The translations under genes were made by a program, and so were the position numbers. 64,000 nucleotides of DNA from an uncultured Vibrio sp. (GTDB lineage: Bacteria; Pseudomonadota; Gammaproteobacteria; Enterobacterales; Vibrionaceae): contig NZ_OY776223.1 in NCBI RefSeq assembly GCF_963675395.1, forward strand, positions 682,001-746,000. Direction: 5' to 3'. The notes under the pieces are model-generated. The model worked only from the letters and a program-made list of their open reading frames with translations, searched no databases and was not told the DNA's origin. Position 1 is the stretch's first letter. Every line of letters begins with the position of its first letter. Below, piece after piece: positions 50,212 to 58,015 of the stretch.

Positions 50212-51717
50212 ATGACGTCAAAAATACCGTTTTACGTATCCGTCATTTTGTTGGTGGTTGCAGGCATCGCTTTAAGTGTGTTCAGACACCAAACTTACGG
50301 CGTGCCATGGACTCCGGGTGAAACACGTCAGGTTTGGGATGTAGAAGCTCGGATTGAATTCAATGCTAACGGCAGCGAAGTGAAAGCGTCACTTGCCGCC
50401 CCTCATACACAAAGTGGTTATACACTTATCGGCGAATCAGCTTCTTCTTCTGGTTATGGCGTCTCTTACATCAACTCAGATTCTGGCCGTCGAGCAGAAT
50501 GGTCAATTCGCCAAGCCCACGGTCCTCAGACCATCTACTACAAAGCACAATTTCTGGTGGATCCCCAAGCTCAGGTTACCCCTCTCCCACCAGCAGATGA
50601 GATTACCCCTCCAACGCTTTCAGCTCCGCAACAAGCTGCTGCAAACGCACTGATTGAACGAGCAATGAGCCGCTCTGCGGACAATGTGACGTTTGCACGT
50701 GAACTGATCAAAACGTTGAACGATCCAGACAGCCAAAACTCAGCGCTGCTGCTTAACGATTTTGACCGCACCGATGCATTGCACAAAATCCTGCTTTCAG
50801 CGGGCATAGAAAGTAAAGTGGTGGGTGTTATCGAGTTGGAAGATGGGCGCCGACGCCAAACCATTCAACCGATGGTACAGGTGTGGTCAGGTAAAGACTG
50901 GGTTCTCTTCTCTCCAAACTCAGTACAAAAAGCCGTGCAACCTAACTTATTGGTTTGGGATGAATCCAACGTCTCCTTGCTCGATTTAGTTGGTGGCAGT
51001 AATAGCCAAGTGCATTTCTCTATGATCAAGCAGGACATGACCCCTCAACAGGCAACCAACAACAAAGTTGAAGCTGATGGCCTGATGAACATCTCTATTC
51101 ATAGCTTGCCCCTTGAAGAGCAGGCGATGTTTAAGACCATCATGCTGATCCCAATTGGCGCACTGATTGTGGTATTCCTGCGTGTGATCATCGGCCTTAA
51201 AACATCAGGGACCTTCATGCCTGTTCTGATTGCGGTCGCTTTCGTCCAAACCCAGTTGATTACTGGCATTGTCGGCTTCTTGCTCATTGTCGGCACGGGC
51301 TTGATTATCCGCAGCTACCTATCAAGGCTTAATTTACTTCTGGTCGCGCGAATATCTGCAGTTATTATCACTGTAATCATGATCATCTCGGTATTTACTG
51401 TTGTCGCATTTAAGATCGGCTTGACAGAAGGCCTAACCATTACTTTCTTCCCGATGATCATCTTGTCATGGACCATCGAACGTATGTCGATTCTGTGGGA
51501 AGAAGAAGGCGCGAAAGAAGTGGCGCTTCAAGGTGGCGGCTCGCTGCTGACAGCGGTACTGGTTTACCTGGCAATGACCAACTCATATATCCAACACCTG
51601 ACGTTTAACTTTATTGGTCTTCAGTTGATCGTTCTGGCTGGCATTCTGCTGCTCGGTACATATACAGGTTACCGTTTAACAGAGCTCCGTCGCTTTAAAC
51701 CATTAGCGGAGGATTAA
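50212..51717 (+). CDS. Inactive transglutaminase with multi-TM domain
   Basis: 501 residues. One N-terminal helix (PFYVSVILLVVAGIALSV), a periplasmic domain (about 50-290) of transglutaminase-like fold without the Cys-His-Asp triad, then about seven membrane helices (about 300-490, for example IMLIPIGALIVVFLRVIIG). Conserved partner of the protease before it (17 bp) and the ATP-grasp gene after it (3 bp). Probably a membrane receptor for peptides; function unproven. Confidence 0.82.
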   Translation: MTSKIPFYVSVILLVVAGIALSVFRHQTYGVPWTPGETRQVWDVEARIEFNANGSEVKASLAAPHTQSGYTLIGESASSSGYGVSYINSDSGRRAEWSIRQAHGPQTIYYKAQFLVDPQAQVTPLPPADEITPPTLSAPQQAAANALIERAMSRSADNVTFARELIKTLNDPDSQNSALLLNDFDRTDALHKILLSAGIESKVVGVIELEDGRRRQTIQPMVQVWSGKDWVLFSPNSVQKAVQPNLLVWDESNVSLLDLVGGSNSQVHFSMIKQDMTPQQATNNKVEADGLMNISIHSLPLEEQAMFKTIMLIPIGALIVVFLRVIIGLKTSGTFMPVLIAVAFVQTQLITGIVGFLLIVGTGLIIRSYLSRLNLLLVARISAVIITVIMIISVFTVVAFKIGLTEGLTITFFPMIILSWTIERMSILWEEEGAKEVALQGGGSLLTAVLVYLAMTNSYIQHLTFNFIGLQLIVLAGILLLGTYTGYRLTELRRFKPLAED

Positions 51718-51720
51718 ACG

Positions 51721-52689
51721 ATGTTTGAACGTTTTACTTCGCCATCAAAACTTCGCCATAAAGGGATTATGGGGATGAACAAGCGTAACCACAGTTATAT
51801 TGGGCGCTATAATGATCGTTCCAAATACCCATTGGTGGATGACAAGCTGAAAACTAAGATCATCGCTCAGGCAGCGGGGGCTACTGTCCCAGCCCTCATC
51901 GGTGTGATTCATAACCAAGCCGAAGTAAAAACCATCCACAACATGGTTAAAACGTGGCCTGGTTTTGTGATCAAACCTGCCCAGGGGAGTGGTGGTAAAG
52001 GTATCTTAGTTATCACCTCCCACAAAGACGGCGTCTACACCAAGCCTTCGGGTGCGACTATCGGTAGAGAAGAAGTAGAGCGCCACATCAGCAACGCGCT
52101 TGCCGGGCTATTTTCTCTTGGTGGTAAGAACGATGTTGCCGTTGTAGAAAACCTGATTAAGTTTGACGACTGCTTCGATGGCTTCAGTTATGAGGGCGTA
52201 CCGGATGTTCGCATCATCGTGTTTAAAGGCTACCCTGTCATGGCCATGATGCGTTGCTCGACAGCCGCTTCTGACGGTAAAGCGAACCTTCACCAAGGTG
52301 CCGTAGGCGTAGGTATCGATATCGCCACAGGTAAAGCGATCAGAGCCGTGCAATTTGACCAACCTGTCACTCACCATCCTGACACAGGAAAAGATCTTTC
52401 AACGCTGGAAGTTCCACATTGGGAACGCCTGCTTGAACTGGCTTCTAGTGCTTGGGAAATGACCGGGTTGGGTTACATGGGCACAGATATGGTGTTGGAC
52501 AAAGAAGAAGGGCCGATGGTTTTGGAGCTCAATGCGCGTCCAGGCTTGGCTATTCAAATTGCCAATGGCATGGGTTTGCTGCCTCGCCTGAAACACATCG
52601 AAAGCCTTGGCACTCCCGCTGAATACCCAAAACCAACAGAGCGCGTCGCATATTCAGCAGCGCATTTTGGCGTTAAGCCGCAGTTCTGA
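51721..52689 (+). CDS. RimK-like ATP-grasp alpha-L-glutamate ligase
   Basis: 322 residues of the ATP-grasp superfamily: nucleotide-binding WPGFVIKPAQGSGGKGI, metal site MVLELNARPGLAIQ. It would join amino acids (glutamate-like) to an acceptor with ATP. Third gene of the triad; the membrane protein and protease might sense and trim its product. The substrate is unknown. Confidence 0.85.
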   Translation: MFERFTSPSKLRHKGIMGMNKRNHSYIGRYNDRSKYPLVDDKLKTKIIAQAAGATVPALIGVIHNQAEVKTIHNMVKTWPGFVIKPAQGSGGKGILVITSHKDGVYTKPSGATIGREEVERHISNALAGLFSLGGKNDVAVVENLIKFDDCFDGFSYEGVPDVRIIVFKGYPVMAMMRCSTAASDGKANLHQGAVGVGIDIATGKAIRAVQFDQPVTHHPDTGKDLSTLEVPHWERLLELASSAWEMTGLGYMGTDMVLDKEEGPMVLELNARPGLAIQIANGMGLLPRLKHIESLGTPAEYPKPTERVAYSAAHFGVKPQF

Positions 52690-52870
52690 TAATACTTTTG
52701 CTCACTGAGCCTCAAACATGCGGTTCAGTGAGTGTAACTAGCATAAAATCCGCTGATTGCTAGGCTACCTTTTATTTTTGAGCGATATACCTCGTTTTCA
52801 CTTTAAAGCGATAAAACGCTTGTCTCAATCAATGATCTATCTAACAAATTCAACAGAGAACGTTTTTTTT

Positions 52871-52890
52871 ATACTCAACACTTTGAGTAT
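52871..52890. repeat. Inverted repeat before the 50-codon ORF
   Basis: ATACTCAA and TTGAGTAT form a perfect 8-bp inverted repeat with a 4-base gap, after a run of eight T and 39 bp before the ORF at 52929. It could be an operator. A wider hairpin CTCACTGA...TCAGTGAG (52701-52732) follows the ATP-grasp gene but has no T tract. Confidence 0.4.
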
Positions 52891-52928
52891 GATTAGAGCT
52901 CCCCTTACTCAACTTATGAGGTTGAGAC

Positions 52929-53081
52929 ATGTTAGTAAAAGATACAAATAATAAAGAACCATCGCTTGTTGACCATGAGACACTAGACCAGCATTTACAG
53001 CGCTTGTCAGAGATCTCTATCCAGGCACTTGAAGAGCTTGCTGAAATGCTTGAAGTTAAAGCAGACGTTTCAGAAGAGTAG
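52929..53081 (+). CDS. Small acidic protein, 50 residues
   Basis: A frame from ATG 52929 to TAG 53081, too short for most gene calls. The product is acidic and helical (LQRLSEISIQALEELAEML), without membrane segment. GAGG lies 8 nt before the ATG, and a strong terminator follows 30 bp after the stop, so this looks like a complete small transcription unit. The family is not recognised. Confidence 0.55.
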   Translation: MLVKDTNNKEPSLVDHETLDQHLQRLSEISIQALEELAEMLEVKADVSEE

Positions 53082-53111
53082 CATTTGACTTTCTAAAGCT
53101 AAGTGCTCAAA

Positions 53112-53147
53112 AAGCCGAGACTGTCGTCCTACTGTCTCGGCTTTTTT
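53112..53147 (+). terminator. Bidirectional terminator
   Basis: AAGCCGAGAC (53112-53121) and GTCTCGGCTT (53134-53143), with T6 on the plus strand and T5 on the minus strand. It ends the small ORF and, from the other side, the GMC oxidoreductase gene. Confidence 0.9.
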
Positions 53148-53182
53148 ATTTTGGTTTTGACACCAGTTATTTTCCTAGCGGC

Positions 53183-54823
53183 CTACCCCGCCTTAGATAT
53201 CCTCGTTTCAGACTCAGAATATCCGGCATATTGTAACTTGATTTGATCGGAGATTTTTTCCGCAATCATGATGGTAGGTGCATTGGTATTTCCACCGATT
53301 AGCGTTGGCATTATCGACGCGTCAACCACTCTTAGCCCTTCTAGGCCATGCACGACTAAATCCTTGTCCACCACCGCTCGTGGGTCATCGGCTGTTCCCA
53401 TTTTACAGCTGCCGACCGGATGATATTGGGTATCAGCCCGGTTGCGGATATCCTGCTCGATTGCACAGTCATCGTTAGCATCAACCGGATAAAAATTTTC
53501 GCCTCGAACTTCGTCAAATGCCGGACTTTCCATCATCTGATGCTGTTTCTTCCACGCACTGATCATGACTTCCATATCGTCCGGGTGACTAAAAAAGGCA
53601 GGATCAATCAGCGGCGCATCATAGGGATCGGCACTTTGGAGTTTGACGGTGCCAGTACTTTTGGGCCTTAGTAGCGTAACGTGCGAACTGTAGCCATGGC
53701 TAATATGAAGCTTACGAGCATGGTCATCAACCACCGCCACCACGAACACGAATTCCAAGTCAGGTACATCGAGGCTGTCATCGGAGCGAAGAAAGCCTAT
53801 TCCCTCGGCAAAATTGCTGCTCATTTTACCACTGCGCCGCTTTACCCACTGAGGTAACGCCTTAGTCATTTCAGAGACCATTCGCAACGAGACGCCAAAA
53901 GATTCTTTCTTATCACGGCATTTGTAGCTGTGCACCAGATCAATGTGATCTTGTAAGTTTTCACCGACACCCGGTAACTCATGAATTTGTTCGATGCCAT
54001 GTTTATTGAGCTCAGCTTTGGCTCCGATACCAGATAAGAGCAAGATTTGTGGAGAGCCAAATGCCCCCGCTGATAGAATCACTTCACGGTTGCATTTAAT
54101 CTGGAAACGCTTTCCTTTCAACCCGTATTCGACACCAATGGCTCGTTTGCCTTCAAACAGAACCTTATGTGTGGTCGCTTTAGTAAGCACCGTCAGATTC
54201 GGTCGACTGAGGTGTGGCGTCAAATACGCTTTTGCTGCGCTGCATCGCTCACCATCGCGCTGTGTCACTTGGGTGTAAGTTGCACCAAACTGCTGCGCAC
54301 CATTAATATCCGCGCTTCGAGGAACGCCGATGGATTCGCATGCTGATAAGTATCGCTCAACAAGCTGACTCGGCGAACGTAAGTTCGCAACATTCAAAGG
54401 ACCGCCCTGACCATGGTATTCGTTGTGGTGAACCTCGTTGTTTTCCGCTTTTTTGAAATAAGGCAGGCACTCGTCGTAGCTCCAACCCGTATTCCCAAGA
54501 CTTGCCCACAAGTCGTAATCATATCGATGCCCTCTCGAATACATCATGGCATTGATCGAGCTAGAACCACCTAACGTTTTACCTCTTGGCTGATAGCCTC
54601 GGCGACCATTTAATCCGGGCTGGGATACTGTTTCAAAGCCCCAGTTGTATAATTTGGTCGGCATCATGGCAACCGTACCGACCGGCGTATGTATAAATGC
54701 ACTATTGTCCTTACCACCAGCCTCGAGCAGACAAACCGTCACGTTCGGATCCTCAGATAAACGCGATGCTAAAACACAACCTGCGGAGCCACCACCAACA
54801 ATGATGTAATCGTAGCTTTCCAT
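53183..54823 (-). CDS. GMC-family FAD-dependent alcohol dehydrogenase
   Basis: 546 residues from the ATG at 54823 (GGAGG 7 nt upstream). The FAD site IIVGGGSAGCVLASRL, the GMC signature around RGKTLGGSSSINAM, GVGENLQDH and the catalytic His region HPVGSCKMG are all present. It resembles choline dehydrogenase and AlkJ-type alcohol dehydrogenases. The aldehyde dehydrogenase upstream suggests conversion of an alcohol to aldehyde and acid rather than betaine synthesis, as no betB, betI or choline transporter is near. Confidence 0.85.
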   Translation of the reverse strand: MESYDYIIVGGGSAGCVLASRLSEDPNVTVCLLEAGGKDNSAFIHTPVGTVAMMPTKLYNWGFETVSQPGLNGRRGYQPRGKTLGGSSSINAMMYSRGHRYDYDLWASLGNTGWSYDECLPYFKKAENNEVHHNEYHGQGGPLNVANLRSPSQLVERYLSACESIGVPRSADINGAQQFGATYTQVTQRDGERCSAAKAYLTPHLSRPNLTVLTKATTHKVLFEGKRAIGVEYGLKGKRFQIKCNREVILSAGAFGSPQILLLSGIGAKAELNKHGIEQIHELPGVGENLQDHIDLVHSYKCRDKKESFGVSLRMVSEMTKALPQWVKRRSGKMSSNFAEGIGFLRSDDSLDVPDLEFVFVVAVVDDHARKLHISHGYSSHVTLLRPKSTGTVKLQSADPYDAPLIDPAFFSHPDDMEVMISAWKKQHQMMESPAFDEVRGENFYPVDANDDCAIEQDIRNRADTQYHPVGSCKMGTADDPRAVVDKDLVVHGLEGLRVVDASIMPTLIGGNTNAPTIMIAEKISDQIKLQYAGYSESETRISKAG

Positions 54824-54942
54824 TATTGACCTCCCCAAGGCAGCAAGTTAGCCCTGATTCTCTGCCATAGGCGCAGATAAACCACGCTCCTTGAAGAAAC
54901 ACGCGACACGTGAATGCGTAATCCTTTCGCTGATTTCGTCAT
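54823..54942 (-). CDS. 39-codon leader ORF coupled to the GMC gene
   Basis: ATG at 54942 with a strong SD (AAGGA, 7 nt away); the TAA overlaps the ATG of the oxidoreductase (TAATG). The product is basic (MTKSAKGLRIHVSRVSSRS at the start) with Trp and Arg near the end. The frame and overlap suggest it is translated and couples or controls the next gene. The peptide is not recognised, so it may act only as a leader. Confidence 0.5.
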   Translation of the reverse strand: MTKSAKGLRIHVSRVSSRSVVYLRLWQRIRANLLPWGGQ

Positions 54943-55085
54943 ATTTCATCCTTTGAATAAATTTGGTCATTCCAAACAGATTAAGTAAGGCGCGCAATGC
55001 ATCGCCAAGCTAGCGGTCACAAGGGGAAGACATCATCCGAGGTAAAGAGTTAGCCTTCCCACCCACCGAAGAAGTGCCGTATCAG

Positions 55086-56576
55086 CTATTTTTTATTATT
55101 TAATTGAGAGTCGGGTTTGCCGACAAAAAAACGTAGAATCAGTTTTTGCACCCAACTCCCGTATGGAGGCGAAAAAAGCTGAATGGGGAACCAGTCTCGC
55201 ATTTGCAATACCGAACGAGCATGGCTCAACTCTCTGAATCCTTCTTCTCCGTGGTAATTGCCTATCCCTGAATTACCTACTCCACCAAACGGTACCGAGT
55301 GATTAAGAACATGCCATCCCCAATCATTCACGGTGACACCGCCACTGTGAGTGTTTGTAAGTACGGATTCGCGCTGTGTCTCATTGTTAGTAAACAGATA
55401 GCAAGCGAGAGGACGTGGCCTGTCAGTTATATATTCAATCACCTCATCAATAGTGCGGTAGGTGTGAACCGGAAGCAAAGGGCCAAAGATCTCTTCCTGA
55501 CAAATACGCATATCCGATGTCACCTTAGTGGCGATATAAAGCGGTGTTTTGCGCCCTTCACCACCATCGAGACATTGGAGAATCTCCGCGCCCTTGTCTT
55601 TGGCGTCGTCAAGTAAAGCATGGAATCGTCGGTGTTGTGCGTCGTCAACCAACGAGGTGTAGTCCTGATTGGCTTTTATCTCACCATACATGGCTTGATG
55701 GGCAGCTTTAAGTGCATCAACAAACTCTTGTTGTTTACCTTCCGGTACAAAAGCGTAATCCGGAGCAATGCATATCTGACCAGAATTCATGCCTTTACCG
55801 TGAGAGAGACGTGCTGCCGCCTTTTTCACATCGTAATCTTCAAACACTATCGCTGGTGATTTACCGCCCAACTCAAGCGTAACCGGGGTTAGATTGGCGG
55901 CTGCGTTTGCCATGATGATTTTGCCACTCTTTGGTGACCCAGTAAAAATCAGATGATCAAATGGGAGGTGTGAAATTTCCATCGCTTCAGGGTGATTACC
56001 TTCAACCACACGAACCAAATCCTCTGGATAAATCTCGGCTAACATTCGACGCAACTGTTTTGTTGTCGCTGGGCAATTCGGCGGCATTTTGATCATACAG
56101 CGATTCCCCGCCGCTAATGCGGTGATCATTGGCCCAATAGACAGGTAGATAGGGAAGTTCCAAGGACAGATAATGCCTACGACGCCTTTGGGCTGGTATC
56201 TGACTTCCAGCTTGTTACCTTTAAACAACCATTCTGTTGGTCGTCTGCTGGGCTTCATCCAGCTTTTCAGATGTCGAACAACATGGTTAATATCCAGAAT
56301 CGGAGCAAGTACATCCGCCATTACCGATTCCGTATGACTGCGTCCGCCGAAGTCCTCATTCATCGCTTCAGCTAACATGTCCTGATAGCGAGAAAGCTGT
56401 TTTTTCAGTGCCAGTAAACGCTGCTTTCGGACGGCCAGCGTTGCTAAAGGCTCTGCTTGATAAGCTGACTTCAGTTGCGTAAACCAAGTGGTCAATTCAC
56501 TAGAGTTCAATGCTTCACCCGCTGGCGAATTTTGGCCCCGGTGACTCGCATCATCTTGCTTTGCCAGCATATTCAT
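55086..56576 (-). CDS. Coniferyl-aldehyde-type aldehyde dehydrogenase
   Basis: 496 residues of the aldehyde dehydrogenase superfamily in the coniferyl aldehyde dehydrogenase group. NAD site ICPWNFP; active-site Glu region LELGGKSPAIVFED; catalytic Cys in GMNSGQICIAP; EEIFGPLLPV. The C-terminal hydrophobic tail (VQKLILRFFVG) hints at membrane contact, as in fatty aldehyde dehydrogenases. SD GGAG is 6 nt before the ATG. It is divergent from the AraC regulator and upstream of the GMC oxidoreductase. Confidence 0.87.
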   Translation of the reverse strand: MNMLAKQDDASHRGQNSPAGEALNSSELTTWFTQLKSAYQAEPLATLAVRKQRLLALKKQLSRYQDMLAEAMNEDFGGRSHTESVMADVLAPILDINHVVRHLKSWMKPSRRPTEWLFKGNKLEVRYQPKGVVGIICPWNFPIYLSIGPMITALAAGNRCMIKMPPNCPATTKQLRRMLAEIYPEDLVRVVEGNHPEAMEISHLPFDHLIFTGSPKSGKIIMANAAANLTPVTLELGGKSPAIVFEDYDVKKAAARLSHGKGMNSGQICIAPDYAFVPEGKQQEFVDALKAAHQAMYGEIKANQDYTSLVDDAQHRRFHALLDDAKDKGAEILQCLDGGEGRKTPLYIATKVTSDMRICQEEIFGPLLPVHTYRTIDEVIEYITDRPRPLACYLFTNNETQRESVLTNTHSGGVTVNDWGWHVLNHSVPFGGVGNSGIGNYHGEEGFRELSHARSVLQMRDWFPIQLFSPPYGSWVQKLILRFFVGKPDSQLNNKK

Positions 56577-56741
56577 ATTTCTCTCCTATCCTACAATTTA
56601 TTGCATTACAACATTTTGATAACATTAATCACAGGTTACAAAATGACAAAAATCGGTGATATTCGGACAGCTTTGAGAACAACAAGACAGAATATCACAC
56701 AGATAAGCGCTAGGATGATCAGCTTCGGTAGAGGGAAAATA

Positions 56742-57785
56742 ATGGAATACACCGCAGTTTACGAACCAGATACACAAGCTTTCGGCATTTTAGATTTGCA
56801 ACTGCTCAAGCGCTATTTAGATCCTAGTGTCAGCGTCGAAACCTTACTCGATGGCAGTGGTATCAATGCCTCTCAACTTTACGCGCCAGATACGCATATC
56901 ACTCTGGCACAAAAGCTGGTGATCTTTAGTAACGCCCTTAGCTATGCCGAAGAACCGAGTTTAGGGCTCAAAATAGGCCAACAGGCTAAGTTCAGTGATT
57001 TTGGTGTGCTCGGTTATGCCGTATTGAGTAGTAACACTCTATTTGATGCTCTGGTAATGGGATTTAAGTATCTACGACTCGCGGGGCCAGTTCTGAAAAA
57101 GAAAATGTGGATTGAAGGTAACATAGGATATTTCCGTGCTGAGCAATTAATCGATCTTCAATCCATGCTGCCGTTTTGCTGCGAATACTGGTTTGCAACT
57201 ATCCAGAACTTATGTGAAGAAGTGATGCAACACCCCTTTCCTTCGACGGTCATTCGCTTTCCTTATCCTGAGCCAGAGTACAGCGAGTTGTATAGGCAAG
57301 TGTTTCACTGTGATATCGAGTTCAACAGCGAGCGACTTGAATGGCAATTTGATGCGCAAAGCATTTACCAACCACTACCAGCTGCGAACCCTATTACATT
57401 ACAAATGTGTCTCAAATCTTGCGATGAAATGCTGGCTAAAGTCAGTGGCAACGCCAGTTTAAAAGATAAGATAACCCAGATATTTATTGAACGTCCGGGC
57501 AACTACCCTTCCATTGAAGCGCTCTCATCAGAGCTGGGAGTATCGTCCAGAACATTGAGTCGTCACCTTAAACAGGAAAATACCAGCTATCAGCAACTTC
57601 TCGATCAGGTCCGTTTTCGTTTAGCTCGTCACTACCTGGCTTCAACACAAATCAGTATTGAAGATATTTCCGAACGCGTTGGGTTTTCGGACAGCGCGAA
57701 CTTTCGTCATGCCTTTCGCAAATGGAGCGGTTGTTCACCAAGTCAATACCGGCAAACTACTTCGACACAAAGATCGACTATCTAA
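56742..57785 (+). CDS. AraC-family transcriptional regulator
   Basis: 347 residues from ATG 56742, which has AGGG 7 nt upstream and gives the usual family length; ATG 56643 (33 codons longer) also has a weak SD. The N-terminal ligand-binding part (QLLKRYLDPSVSVETLLDGSG) is of the OruR/ArgR-like AraC group; a C-terminal double helix-turn-helix (LSSELGVSSRTLSRHLK, ISERVGFSDSANFRHAF) binds DNA. It is likely the regulator of the divergent aldehyde/alcohol dehydrogenase genes. Confidence 0.85.
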   Translation: MEYTAVYEPDTQAFGILDLQLLKRYLDPSVSVETLLDGSGINASQLYAPDTHITLAQKLVIFSNALSYAEEPSLGLKIGQQAKFSDFGVLGYAVLSSNTLFDALVMGFKYLRLAGPVLKKKMWIEGNIGYFRAEQLIDLQSMLPFCCEYWFATIQNLCEEVMQHPFPSTVIRFPYPEPEYSELYRQVFHCDIEFNSERLEWQFDAQSIYQPLPAANPITLQMCLKSCDEMLAKVSGNASLKDKITQIFIERPGNYPSIEALSSELGVSSRTLSRHLKQENTSYQQLLDQVRFRLARHYLASTQISIEDISERVGFSDSANFRHAFRKWSGCSPSQYRQTTSTQRSTI

Positions 57786-57877
57786 ACTGAATATAAACCA
57801 GCATAAGAAAAACACCCGCACATCATTAACGAGGAGTGAATTGGCTAGTTTAAATATGGGCCATTTTTCACTTACCG

Positions 57878-57944
57878 CGGTCATTCCAGCGAGCTTTAGC
57901 GAGACTCTGAATCACGCTCCTTCGTCGCTGTCCAGAATGACGGG
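57878..57944. repeat. Possible dispersed palindromic repeat
   Basis: The 67-base stretch starts GGTCATTCCAGCGAG and ends CCAGAATGACGG: the ends GTCATTC and GAATGAC are inverted. Sequences of this kind (GTCATTCC...GGAATGAC) occur as dispersed elements in Vibrio genomes, from memory; copy number cannot be checked here. Confidence 0.4.
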
Positions 57945-57949
57945 GAATT

Positions 57950-57980
57950 AAAAATGCCACTCGCGGTTAAGCGAGTGGCA
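57950..57980 (-). terminator. Terminator of mukFEB
   Basis: TGCCACTCGC and GCGAGTGGCA with loop GGTTAA; on the minus strand TTTTTAATT follows. It lies 35 bp beyond the mukB stop. Confidence 0.88.
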
Positions 57981-58015
57981 TATCGTTAGCGGGCATTTAA
58001 CTTCAAAACAGAAGA

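Noticed and set aside
53183..56576. Choline to betaine (bet) operon
   Set aside because: The GMC protein is BetA-like, but the partner is of the coniferyl aldehyde type and no betI, betB or choline transporter is present.
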